Source: Rhodocyclaceae bacterium UBA2250
GTDB lineage: Bacteria > Pseudomonadota > Gammaproteobacteria > Burkholderiales > Rhodocyclaceae
NCBI GenBank assembly: GCA_002347285.1
Contig: DDXW01000057.1
Span: forward strand, 1 to 38,559
Length of the DNA: 38,559 bases
Reading direction: 5' to 3'
Part shown: one piece after another, positions 20,454-27,488 of the stretch
Numbering within the stretch: position 1 is the stretch's first letter
Layout: every line of letters begins with the position of its first letter
Program-made: the position numbers and the translations under genes
Notes under the pieces: generated by a model
Seen by the model: the letters and a program-made list of their open reading frames with translations, nothing else
Told to the model about the DNA's origin: nothing
Databases searched by the model: none

Positions 20454-21322
20454 CGCCGCATGTTGAGGAAGATGCCGCCGAAGATCAGCGCGATGCCGAC
20501 GAAATGGAAGCCGAGCAGCGCCTCGCCGAGGAACAGGCCGGCGAGCAGGATGCCGAAGGCCGGCATCAGATGGATGAACAGGCCGGCACGCGAGGCGCCG
20601 ACCTGCTCGACGCCCTTGTTCCAGAACACGAAGCCGAGGAAGGCGGGAAACACGCCGGCATAGGCGATCGCCAGCCAGGCGCCGTTCGAGTGGACGATGT
20701 GCCGGCCGGCGGCGATTTCCCACAGGTAGACGGGCAGGGTGGCGACGACGCCGATCAGCGCGATGGCGAACAGGAAGGCGAGCGGATGGGCGGCCGGGCG
20801 CTGCGGCAGCAGCAGGGTGTACACCGCCCAGGCGACCACCGACAGCAGGATCCAGATGTCGCCGAGGTTGAGCGTCAGCGCCAACAGGTTTTGCGGCTGG
20901 CCGCGCGCGACGATGGCGAGCACGCCGCAGAAGGAGGCGACGATGCCGACGATCTCGCCGGTCCGCAGCCGCTTGCCCTGGAAGATCCAGGCCAGCGCGA
21001 CGATGACGATCGGGATGAAGGAGTTGAGCAGCAGGCCGTTCACCGCCTCGGTCTGCTGCAGGCCGAGGTAGGTCAGCGCGTTGTAGAGGCAGGTGCCGAG
21101 CACGCCGAGCAGCAGCAGCCAGCGCCAGCCGGCCAGCAGCAGCGCGCGGTCGCGCTTCAGGTAGGGCCAGGCGAGCGGCAGCAGGCAGGCGAGCGCGATG
21201 ATCCAGCGCCAGAACGACAGGGCGATCGGCGGCACGTCGGCGCGCATGCCGCGGCCGACGATCCAGTTGCCGGCCCAGAACAGGTTCGCCAGGGTGAGCA
21301 GCAGGTAGGGAGAAACTTTCAC
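20450..21322 (-). CDS. EamA/DMT-superfamily transporter
   Basis: A 290-residue inner-membrane protein with about ten hydrophobic helices in two EamA repeats (roughly residues 5-140 and 150-290). The first starts LLLTLANLFWAGNWIVGRG, typical of the RhaT/EamA drug/metabolite transporter family. The substrate cannot be predicted. The gene follows a terminator-like hairpin after the parvulin gene and overlaps mtfA by four bases, so the two probably form a separate transcript. Confidence 0.92.
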   Translation of the reverse strand: MKVSPYLLLTLANLFWAGNWIVGRGMRADVPPIALSFWRWIIALACLLPLAWPYLKRDRALLLAGWRWLLLLGVLGTCLYNALTYLGLQQTEAVNGLLLNSFIPIVIVALAWIFQGKRLRTGEIVGIVASFCGVLAIVARGQPQNLLALTLNLGDIWILLSVVAWAVYTLLLPQRPAAHPLAFLFAIALIGVVATLPVYLWEIAAGRHIVHSNGAWLAIAYAGVFPAFLGFVFWNKGVEQVGASRAGLFIHLMPAFGILLAGLFLGEALLGFHFVGIALIFGGIFLNMRR

Positions 21323-21339
21323 TGCGTCTCCAAAAGAAT

Positions 21340-21369
21340 GCGGGGGCCCGTTTGCCTCGGGGCCCCCGC
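21340..21369 (-). terminator. Hairpin downstream of the parvulin gene
   Basis: A perfect 10-bp inverted repeat, GCGGGGGCCC (21340-21349) and GGGCCCCCGC (21360-21369), surrounds a 10-base loop. On the minus strand it is followed by ATTCTTTT, a modest U-tract. It sits 38 bases after the parvulin stop and just before the transporter ATG at 21322, and could act as a partial terminator or attenuator. Confidence 0.6.
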
Positions 21370-21406
21370 CGTGCTGGCTTGCGCCGCTTTGCCGGCGCCG
21401 AGTTTC

Positions 21407-22207
21407 CTACTCGACCTTGGCCTTGGCGCGCAGGTCGAGGATGTGCTTCTCGACGGCCATCTGGCGCATGCGCTGGACGATCTGCGGCTTGATTTCCTCG
21501 AAGTCCGGAGCCTTCAGCTCGCGCACGTCGTCGAGCTGGATGACGTGCCAGCCGAACTGGCTCTGCACCGGGTTTTCGGTGTATTTGCCCTTCTCGAGTT
21601 TGACCATCGCTTCGGCGAACGGCGGCACGTAGCTGGCCTTGTTGGCCCAGCCGAGCTCGCCGCCGCGCTCCTTCGAGCCGGGATCCTTCGAGGCCTTGGC
21701 CAGTTCCTCGAACTTCTCGCCCTTCTTCAGCTTGCCGACGATGTCCTTCGCCTCGCCTTCGGTTTCGACGAGGATGTGGCGCGCCTTGTATTCCTTGTCG
21801 CCGAGGGTGCTCTTGATGCCTTCGTATTCCTTGCGGACGTCCGCGTCGGCGATCTTGACGTTGCGCGCGTAGTCGTTGAGGTAGGCACCGATCAGCACGC
21901 CCTGGCGCGCCAGTTCGAGCTGGGCCTGGACGTCGCCCTTCTTGTCCACACCCTTGGCGACGGCGGCCTGGGTCAGCGCCTCGCGCCGCACCAGCTCTTC
22001 CTTGATGGCGGCTTCCAGTTCTGGCGTCTTGGCCTGGCCTTGCGCCAGCTGGTTCGCCAGCAGGACTTCCGCGCGGCTGGCCGGGATCGCCTTGCCGTTG
22101 ACGGTGGCGTAGGCCTTGGCCGCCGGCTTGTCCGCTGCCGCTGCGGGCATGGCGGAAAGGGCGACGGCAAGGGTGATCAGCGAGGTGGTAAGCAGGGCGC
22201 GTTTCAT
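21407..22207 (-). CDS. Periplasmic parvulin-type peptidyl-prolyl isomerase
   Basis: A 266-residue exported foldase. A Sec signal peptide (MKRALLTTSLITLAVALSA, cleavage probably after the AAAAD region near residue 25) precedes a SurA/PrsA-like N-terminal helical domain. A PpiC-type rotamase domain follows at about residues 140-235, with the diagnostic ARHILVETE, GGELGWANK and FGWHVIQLDD. It should help fold envelope proteins. The ATG overlaps the bolA stop (ATGA). It is distinct from EpsD at 32752-33702, which is a lipoprotein of related fold. Confidence 0.95.
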   Translation of the reverse strand: MKRALLTTSLITLAVALSAMPAAAADKPAAKAYATVNGKAIPASRAEVLLANQLAQGQAKTPELEAAIKEELVRREALTQAAVAKGVDKKGDVQAQLELARQGVLIGAYLNDYARNVKIADADVRKEYEGIKSTLGDKEYKARHILVETEGEAKDIVGKLKKGEKFEELAKASKDPGSKERGGELGWANKASYVPPFAEAMVKLEKGKYTENPVQSQFGWHVIQLDDVRELKAPDFEEIKPQIVQRMRQMAVEKHILDLRAKAKVE

Positions 22208-22503
22208 GAGTGGTCCGTTTGCAGGTTAGGGTTGAATGCGGGTTCGACTTCTTCGGGGGTCTTGGCGGTGATGCCGAGGGCATGGATGCCCTGCTGTCTT
22301 AAATCGCCGATGGCATCATACACCAGGCGATGGCGCTGCATGGTCGAGAGGCCGGCGAAGCGCGGCGCGACGATGAAGAGCGCGTAATGGCCGCCTTCCC
22401 TGGCGCCCGCGTGGCCGGCATGCTTGTGGCTGTCGTCGCGGATCTCGAGGCTGAGCGGCCCGAGCGGCGCCAGGCGCTCGCGCAGGATATCGGCGACGCT
22501 CAC
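22204..22503 (-). CDS. bolA: BolA family protein
   Basis: A 99-residue BolA/IbaG-like protein. Members partner with monothiol glutaredoxins in iron-sulfur handling, and some act as transcription factors. The family pattern is complete: LEIRDDSHKHAGH, GGHYALFIVAPRF, RHRLVYDAI and IHALGITAKTPEE. The start is a GTG at 22503 that overlaps the yciI stop (GTGA), while the stop overlaps the parvulin ATG. The gene therefore sits in a chain of translationally coupled genes. Confidence 0.95.
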   Translation of the reverse strand: MSVADILRERLAPLGPLSLEIRDDSHKHAGHAGAREGGHYALFIVAPRFAGLSTMQRHRLVYDAIGDLRQQGIHALGITAKTPEEVEPAFNPNLQTDHS

Positions 22504-22799
22504 GGCAATACACGCTTGAACGGCTTGACGGTCACGGCGGCATAGACGCCGGCGGCGACGTAGGGATCGGCATCCGCCCAGGCTTGCGCCTCGGCGAGCG
22601 AGGGGAATTCGGCGACGATCAGGCTGCCGGAAAAACCGGCCGGGCCGGGATCGGGACTGTCGATCGCCGGGCACGGGCCGGCGAGGATCAGCCGGCCCTC
22701 GCCTAGCAGTGCCTGCAGGCGTTCGAGGTGGGCGGGGCGGGCGGCCAGGCGCCGGTCGAGCGTGTCGGGCGCGTCGGTACCGTGGATCATGTAGAGCAT
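22500..22799 (-). CDS. YciI family protein
   Basis: A 99-residue ferredoxin-like dimeric protein of the YciI/YCII family. It starts MLYMIHGTDAPD and carries the usual His (RPAHLERL), the glycine-rich loop and an Asp-Pro pair (DADPYVAAGVY). The fold is shared with muconolactone isomerase-like enzymes but the reaction is unknown. Its ATG overlaps the yciB stop by one base (TGATG). The yciB-yciI-bolA-parvulin order is a widespread betaproteobacterial cluster. Confidence 0.93.
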   Translation of the reverse strand: MLYMIHGTDAPDTLDRRLAARPAHLERLQALLGEGRLILAGPCPAIDSPDPGPAGFSGSLIVAEFPSLAEAQAWADADPYVAAGVYAAVTVKPFKRVLP

Positions 22800-23344
22800 C
22801 AGGAATTTTCCTTTTCCGTTTGTTCGACGTATTTCGCGAGCAGCAGGCCCTGGGCGACGATGAAGCCGAGCATCAGGCCCATGCCGCCGAACAGCTTGAA
22901 ATTGACCCAGTCGGCCTCGCTGTAGTTGTAGGCGACGTAAAGGTTGAGTCCGCCCATCACGGTGAAGAAGGCCACCCAGGACAGGTTGAGGCGCAGCCAC
23001 ACCGGGTCGGGCAGGGTGACCTGCTGCTCGAGCATGGCGCGGATCAGGTTCTTCCTGAGCAGCAAGGCGGAACCGAGCAGCACCGCGGCGAACAGCCAGT
23101 AGAGCACGGTCGGTTTCCACTTGATGAAGGTCGGATCGTGCAGCAGCAACGTCAGGCCGCCGAAGACGACGATCAGTCCTAGGCTGACCCACAGCATCTT
23201 GTCCACCTTGCCGTGACGGAAATGCACCCAGCCGATTTGCGCGAAGGTCGCGGCGATGGCGACGCCGGTCGCGACGTAGATGCCGGCGAACTTGTAGGCG
23301 GCGAAGAAGAGGATGACCGGAAACAGGTCGAAGAGGAATTTCAT
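22799..23344 (-). CDS. yciB: Inner-membrane septation protein YciB/IspZ
   Basis: A 181-residue inner-membrane protein with about five hydrophobic helices. It begins MKFLFDLFPVILFFAAYK, the family signature, and contains the HDPTFIKWKPTVLYW segment diagnostic of intracellular septation protein A. It acts in cell-envelope integrity and division; the molecular activity is not defined. First gene of the coupled yciB-yciI-bolA-parvulin operon, divergent from dadA across 81 bases. Confidence 0.96.
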   Translation of the reverse strand: MKFLFDLFPVILFFAAYKFAGIYVATGVAIAATFAQIGWVHFRHGKVDKMLWVSLGLIVVFGGLTLLLHDPTFIKWKPTVLYWLFAAVLLGSALLLRKNLIRAMLEQQVTLPDPVWLRLNLSWVAFFTVMGGLNLYVAYNYSEADWVNFKLFGGMGLMLGFIVAQGLLLAKYVEQTEKENS

Positions 23345-23388
23345 GGCGGGAAGTTTAGCGTGCTGCCGGGGTGGCGGAGATGGCTGCC

Positions 23389-23394
23389 TATAAT
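23389..23394 (+). promoter_or_regulatory. Probable -10 element for dadA
   Basis: A perfect TATAAT lies 31 bases before the dadA ATG in the 81-base divergent intergenic region. No convincing -35 is seen 16-18 bases upstream, so an activator may be required. Confidence 0.45.
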
Positions 23395-23425
23395 CGCGAC
23401 TGGAGATGATCGGGGATATTGGCGA

Positions 23426-24673
23426 ATGCGCATTGTAGTGCTGGGAGCGGGTTTGATCGGCGTAGCCTCGGCCTGGTTCCTCGCCACCGATGGCCATGAG
23501 GTCATCGTGGTCGAGCGCCAGCCCGGCCCGGCGCGTGAGACCAGCTGTGCCAACGGCGGCCAGATTTCGACCAGCCATGCCGAGCCCTGGGCCAATCCCG
23601 CCGCGCCGTTGAAGGCGCTGCGGTGGCTCGGCCGCGCCGATGCGCCGCTGCTGTGGCGGTTGCGCGCCGACGTTGCCCAGTGGGCCTGGGGCTTGCGCTT
23701 CCTGCGCGAATGCACGCCGGCGCGCACGCGCGCCAACATCCGCGCCATCCTCGCCCTGGCGCTCGACAGCCGCGCGCGCCTCAAGGCGCTGCGCCGCGAA
23801 CTGGCCCTCGACTACGATTGCCTCGAGCGCGGCATCCTGCACTACTACACCGATCCGGCCGAGTTCGCCCATGCGATCCCGCAGGCCGCCCTGATGCGCG
23901 AACTCGGTTGCGAACGCGTCGTCAAGACGACGGAGGAGTGCGTGGTGATCGAGCCGGCTCTCGCCCATGCCGCCATGCCCATCGTCGGCGGGACATGGAC
24001 CGCCGACGATGAATCGGGCGACGCGCAGCGCTTCGTCGTCGCGCTGGCCGAGCGCTGCGCCGCGCGCGGTGTGCGCTTCCGCTACGACTGCGCCGTCGCC
24101 GGCGTCGAGGCGATCGGCGGCGGCTTCGCCGCCGTGCGACTAGCCGACGGCGAGCGCCTCGACGCCGACGCCTGCGTCGTCGCGGCGGGCAGCTATTCGC
24201 CGTTGCTGCTGCGGCCGCTCGGCATCCGCCTGCCCGTCTATCCGGCCAAGGGCTACTCGATCACGATCCCTCTGGCGGCCGACTCGCCGGCGCCCAGCGT
24301 GAGCCTCACCGACGACGGCGCCAAGCTGGTCTATTCGCGCCTGGGCCAGCGCTTGCGCGTGGCCGGCACCGCAGAATTCGCCGGCTACGACACGCGGATC
24401 GATGCAGGACGCATCTCTCCGCTGTTGCGACGGGTACGCCAGATCTTCCCGCGGCTCGACATCGCCGACGAGGCGGTGGAGCGGTGGGCCGGCCTGCGCC
24501 CGGCGACGCCGAGCAACGTGCCGCTGATCGGTCTTGCAGGCATCCGCAATCTCTACGTCAACACCGGCCACGGCACGCTTGGCTGGACGCTGGCAGTCGG
24601 CTCCGGCCGGCTGCTCGCCGATCTCGTTGCCGGCCGCGCGCCGGCGCTCGACCCGGCGCCGTACCGCCTCTGA
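23426..24673 (+). CDS. dadA: D-amino acid dehydrogenase small subunit-type FAD enzyme
   Basis: A 415-residue FAD-dependent dehydrogenase that oxidises D-amino acids to 2-oxo acids and ammonia, passing electrons to the respiratory chain. The N-terminal dinucleotide motif VVLGAGLIGVASAWFLA and the family signatures SCANGGQIS, PVYPAKGYS and GLRPATPSNVPLIG, plus the FAD-contact NLYVNTGHGTLGWT, are all present. Length matches DadA. The ATG at 23426 follows a GGGGAT element and begins the Rossmann fold directly. No alanine racemase gene neighbours it. Confidence 0.95.
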   Translation: MRIVVLGAGLIGVASAWFLATDGHEVIVVERQPGPARETSCANGGQISTSHAEPWANPAAPLKALRWLGRADAPLLWRLRADVAQWAWGLRFLRECTPARTRANIRAILALALDSRARLKALRRELALDYDCLERGILHYYTDPAEFAHAIPQAALMRELGCERVVKTTEECVVIEPALAHAAMPIVGGTWTADDESGDAQRFVVALAERCAARGVRFRYDCAVAGVEAIGGGFAAVRLADGERLDADACVVAAGSYSPLLLRPLGIRLPVYPAKGYSITIPLAADSPAPSVSLTDDGAKLVYSRLGQRLRVAGTAEFAGYDTRIDAGRISPLLRRVRQIFPRLDIADEAVERWAGLRPATPSNVPLIGLAGIRNLYVNTGHGTLGWTLAVGSGRLLADLVAGRAPALDPAPYRL

Positions 24674-24702
24674 TTGACGAAAGCTCCGCGCGCGTCTAAA
24701 CA
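24674..24702 (+). promoter_or_regulatory. Candidate promoter of the duplicated acidic protein gene
   Basis: TTGACG (24674-24679) is followed after exactly 17 bases by TAAACA (24697-24702), right behind the dadA stop. The -35 is strong and the -10 weak. The inferred leader to the ATG at 24757 would be about 48 bases. Confidence 0.4.
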
Positions 24703-24756
24703 GGAAGCAATGACGCTTTTCGTACGCGTCGTGTTTCCGGCGAGATGGAGGCCAGC

Positions 24757-25251
24757 ATGCGCAATGTGATTGCAGCGGACGGGCGGGTCAGCAACGAATT
24801 GTCGGCGGTGATCGAGTTGATCGCCGGCGATCCGGAACTGGAGGAAGAAATGACGCTCGGCATGGTGCGCGAGCGCTTGCGCGCGGCGCTCGCCGACTTC
24901 GCCGAGGCTGAGCGTGTTCACCGGTTCGGCGACGAGAACATGCTCAGCGCCGAAATCGACGAGCTGATCGACGAATACGGCGAGGAGGCCTTGGCGCTCG
25001 ATCTCGCCGTCGCCAAGGCGAGCGAGGATCTCTCCATCCTCATCGAAGCGCTGCTGGACGACACCGACGAGGAAACGGCGCTGACGCTCGGTGCGGTGCG
25101 GGAAGCGATGGCGGGCGGCCTCGTCGCCAGCCTGGTCGGCGAAGGGCTGCTCGAGCCGGAAGACGAGCAAACGCTGATGGCCGAGATCAATGGCTTCATC
25201 GCGCGGCTCGGCGAGGACGAGCCGGCGGAAAGCGTGTTGCGCTTCGAGTAG
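24757..25251 (+). CDS. Unrecognised acidic protein with tandem internal duplication
   Basis: A 164-residue, strongly acidic, probably all-helical cytoplasmic protein that I do not recognise. It consists of two gapless copies of one unit, residues 15-80 and 92-157, with about 24 of 66 positions identical by hand alignment. Shared landmarks are LS..IE, TLG.VRE, a DE pair and L.AEI..I. There are no Cys residues, no signal peptide and no membrane segment. The ATG at 24757 is preferred over 24745 because GGAGG lies 5 bases upstream. The codon use is GC-rich, like core genes. The following recombinase remnant begins directly after its stop. Confidence 0.75.
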   Translation: MRNVIAADGRVSNELSAVIELIAGDPELEEEMTLGMVRERLRAALADFAEAERVHRFGDENMLSAEIDELIDEYGEEALALDLAVAKASEDLSILIEALLDDTDEETALTLGAVREAMAGGLVASLVGEGLLEPEDEQTLMAEINGFIARLGEDEPAESVLRFE

Positions 25252-26053
25252 CCGGCGCGGCGGGAAAGAGGCCTGGCGCTTCCAGCTTGCACGCCTTGAT
25301 GAGGCGCTCGGCGATTACAGCCTGGCGGCGCTGGATCTGAAGTTGATCGCTGGCTACCGCGACAAGCGGCTCAAGGGAGACAAGGATCGGCCGGCCGTCG
25401 CGGATTCGACAGTCAGGGAAGAGATCTACATGCTCTCGAAGGTGCTGGATTTTGCCCAGACCGAGAAGGGTATCAGCCTGCCGCGAGGCAATCCCGTCGA
25501 GAAGATCCGCAAGCCGTCCGAGAGCAAGGGGCGCGAGCGGCGGCTATCCGCCGAGGAATGGAAGGCTTTCGAAAAAGAATGCCGGGCGTCGCGTAATCCG
25601 TGGCTTTGGCCTGCTGTGCAGCTCGCCGTCGAGACGGCGATGCGCCAGGGGGAACTGCTTACGCTCACCTGGTCGCAAGTCGACCGAAAAAACCGCCTGG
25701 CAATGCTCGATGACCCGGAGAAGATCAAGAACGGCGAGCCTCGTGCCGTTCCGCTCTCGCCGGCGGCGCTGGCGGTGCTTGATGCCCTGCCGCGCAGCGT
25801 GTCGGGCCTGGTGCTGCCGGTGCGCCGAATGACGCTCTACAGCGTCTTTGCCGCAGCGTGCGCGGGCAAAGGTCGAAATTACACGTTCCATGACCTGCGC
25901 CACGAGGCGCTGTCACGCCTCGCCGAGCGCGGAGATTTCAACGTCCTGGAACTGGCGGCCGTCAGCGGCCACAAGACGCTCCAGATGCTCAAGCGCTACA
26001 CGCATCTGCAGGCGGCGAAGCTCGCCGACAAGTTGGCGAGAGTGCCGGGATAG
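25252..26053 (+). pseudogene. Tyrosine recombinase (phage-type integrase), N-terminally truncated
   Basis: The frame ending at the TAG before 26054 encodes about 260 recognisable residues. They start inside the SAM-like core-binding domain (ALGDYSLAALDLKLIAGYRDK) and continue through a complete-looking catalytic domain. The Arg of TAMRQGELLTLTW, a Lys-bearing beta hairpin (KNGEPRAVPLS), HDLRHEALSRL (His-x-x-Arg), SGHKTLQML (His) and the nucleophile Tyr in LKRYTHLQ are all in place. About 80-100 N-terminal residues normal for such integrases are missing, and no plausible ATG lies between 25252 and the homology. The only upstream start in frame overlaps the acidic gene. Probably a decayed remnant, though a shortened product cannot be excluded. 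Confidence 0.8.
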
Positions 26054-26061
26054 CGACGTGG

Positions 26062-26090
26062 TTGCAGACTGTAAAACGACGTTATACAAT
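26062..26090 (+). promoter_or_regulatory. Candidate toxin-antitoxin promoter
   Basis: TTGCAG (26062-26067) and TACAAT (26085-26090) are 17 bases apart, immediately before the toxin ATG at 26096. The mRNA would begin almost at the start codon, so the toxin leader would be very short or absent. The -10 lies inside the palindrome at 26070-26088. Confidence 0.45.
26070..26088 (+). promoter_or_regulatory. Candidate antitoxin operator: 19-bp palindrome
   Basis: TGTAAAACGACGTTATACA reads as an inverted repeat around central A26079, with one non-pairing position on each side. It overlaps the candidate -10. HigA-type antitoxins repress their own operons by binding such palindromes, so this is the natural operator. 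Confidence 0.6.
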
Positions 26091-26095
26091 GCGCC

Positions 26096-26365
26096 ATGAT
26101 CAAGAGCTTCCGGCACAAAGGCCTTGAGCGGTTTTTCAGGACGGGATCGAAGGCCGGGATTCAGGCGCATCACGCCAACCGGCTGCGCATCATGTTGACG
26201 CGTTTGGATGTCTCCAGACGGCCGGAAGACATGGACGCGCCCGGCTGGAGGCTGCATCCCTTGAGCAACGGCCATTGGTCGGTGTGGGTGAATGGAAATT
26301 GGCGGTTGACGTTCCAGTTCGACGGCGAGGATGCCGAGCTGGTCGATTATCAGGACTATCACTGA
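26096..26365 (+). CDS. higB: HigB/RelE-family toxin (plasmid maintenance killer type)
   Basis: An 89-residue ribosome-dependent mRNA interferase of the HigB type. It begins MIKSFRHKGLERFF and has the family signatures HANRLRIMLTRLD, PGWRLHPL and GHWSVWVNGNWRLTFQF, with the terminal D-Y-Q-D-Y-H. The toxin precedes its antitoxin, as is usual for higBA. The stop is 5 bases before the antitoxin ATG. The gene follows the recombinase remnant by 42 bases, consistent with acquired DNA. Confidence 0.93.
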   Translation: MIKSFRHKGLERFFRTGSKAGIQAHHANRLRIMLTRLDVSRRPEDMDAPGWRLHPLSNGHWSVWVNGNWRLTFQFDGEDAELVDYQDYH

Positions 26366-26370
26366 GGAAT

Positions 26371-26661
26371 ATGACGATGACTCGTATGCACAATCCCGCG
26401 CACCCTGGCGAGGTGCTGCGCGAATTCCTGCCGCCGGATATGAGTGTGACCGAGACCGCGCAACGCTTGGGCGTTTCGCGCGTCATGCTGTCCCGCGTGC
26501 TCAACGGCCGTTCCGCCATGTCGGCTGACATGGCGATCCGCATCGGCCTGCTGACGCGCACCAGCCCCGAATCGTGGCTGGCCAATCAGATGCAATGGGA
26601 CTTGTGGCAGAGCAGCCGCAAGCCAAAACCCAAGGTTCAGCCGTTACAGCGCGCGGCTTGA
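26371..26661 (+). CDS. higA: HigA-family antitoxin, XRE-type HTH
   Basis: A 96-residue antitoxin with the HigA signature NPAHPGEVLREFL and a helix-turn-helix (VTETAQRLGVSRVMLSRVLNG) at about residues 25-50. MAIRIGLLTRTSPESWLANQ follows. It should neutralise HigB and repress the operon through the palindrome upstream. The ATG at 26371 has GAGGAAT just before it; alternative in-frame ATGs at 26377 and 26386 are possible. Lys/Pro-rich C-terminal tail. Confidence 0.93.
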   Translation: MTMTRMHNPAHPGEVLREFLPPDMSVTETAQRLGVSRVMLSRVLNGRSAMSADMAIRIGLLTRTSPESWLANQMQWDLWQSSRKPKPKVQPLQRAA

Positions 26662-26697
26662 TGCGCGTTGCCGAGGATTTGGCGCGAAAGCTGGGCT

Positions 26698-26725
26698 AAA
26701 AAAAACGGGACGCCGTGGCGTCCCG
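26698..26725 (-). terminator. Strong rho-independent terminator of the PEP-CTERM gene
   Basis: On the minus strand CGGGACGC, loop, GCGTCCCG (26725-26706) is followed by eight T (26705-26698). It lies 20 bases after the PEP-CTERM stop. The run of A on the plus strand makes it less suitable for the facing higBA transcript, though the hairpin could slow both. Confidence 0.92.
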
Positions 26726-26745
26726 TCAGGTCGAATTGGCTGGTT

Positions 26746-27426
26746 TCAGGCCTTCCTGCGGCGGGCGGCCGCGCCGAACAGACCGAGGCCGGCGAGCAGG
26801 AGCGCGTAGTTTTCCGGCTCCGGCACCGCGCTGGCGAAGGTCAGGTTGTCGAGCACGACGGCCCCGTCGGTCACCGCGAAGCCGTAGATGTCGGCCAGGT
26901 TGCGGCTGATACCGTAGAAGCTGCCCTCGTTGAAGCTGTCATAGGTGGTGACGACCGAGATCGAATGGGACTCCAGCACGAGGCCGTTCCGATCGAGCGC
27001 AGAGACGATCACGGCACCCGGCGCGGTGGTTCCGGAGGGACGGAAATAGTTCATGAAGGCACCGACCGACTGCACCGGGCCGGCGAACTGGAAGAGGATG
27101 GAACCGACGGGCACCGGGCTGCTGAAGTCGGAACGCACGAAGTTGCCGTTCACGCCGCCGCCCCACAGGCCGTTCTCTTCCAGATCGGCGACGACCGCGC
27201 CGAGCGTGGAATACGGGCTGGAGAGGAAGTTGATGTCGGCGCCGACTTCGCCGCCGATCTGCACCGGGCCGGTCAGGCCGGAGAGTTCGTTGAAGCCGTC
27301 GAAGGTGATGACGCTTTTCGGCCTGGCGATGTCGAGCTCGCTGTTGACGAGCGAGGCATGGGCCGTGGCCGAGACGAGCATGGCCGTGGAGGCTGCCGCT
27401 ACGATGAGGTGCTTGAGCTTGTTCAT
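26746..27426 (-). CDS. PEP-CTERM sorting domain protein
   Basis: A 226-residue secreted protein. A Sec signal peptide (MNKLKHLIVAAASTAMLVSA, cleavage probably after AHA near residue 24) precedes a beta-rich region of unknown function. A PEP-CTERM tail closes it: VPEPENYALLLAGLGLFG, then a basic ARRRKA end. PEP-CTERM tails are cut by an exosortase and such proteins are linked to exopolysaccharide and floc formation. An exosortase B gene lies about 10 kb away (36796-37686), the likely processing enzyme. It follows phoX by 62 bases on the same strand. The central region resembles generic beta-sandwich PEP-CTERM proteins, with no catalytic motif seen. Confidence 0.92.
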   Translation of the reverse strand: MNKLKHLIVAAASTAMLVSATAHASLVNSELDIARPKSVITFDGFNELSGLTGPVQIGGEVGADINFLSSPYSTLGAVVADLEENGLWGGGVNGNFVRSDFSSPVPVGSILFQFAGPVQSVGAFMNYFRPSGTTAPGAVIVSALDRNGLVLESHSISVVTTYDSFNEGSFYGISRNLADIYGFAVTDGAVVLDNLTFASAVPEPENYALLLAGLGLFGAAARRRKA

Positions 27427-27451
27427 GATTCGATCTCCTGTTGGTCGGGGT

Positions 27452-27478
27452 TCCGGTCAGCCCGGCAAGGACTGACCG
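27452..27478 (-). repeat. Inverted repeat between phoX and the PEP-CTERM gene
   Basis: Perfect 8-bp arms CCGGTCAG (27452-27459) and CTGACCGG (27471-27478) surround an 11-base loop in the 62-base gap. No U-tract follows on either strand, so it is more likely an mRNA-processing or attenuation hairpin than a full terminator. Confidence 0.5.
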
Positions 27479-27488
27479 GCTGGGTTGG

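Noticed and set aside
25190..25300. Integrase start codon overlapping the end of the acidic gene.
   Set aside because: The extra residues from 25190 to about 25260 do not resemble an integrase N-terminus and are the out-of-frame reading of the acidic gene.
24674..26745. tRNA gene or attachment-site direct repeats next to the integrase.
   Set aside because: No cloverleaf-like sequence with a GTTCGA-type T-arm and no convincing flanking direct repeat was seen.
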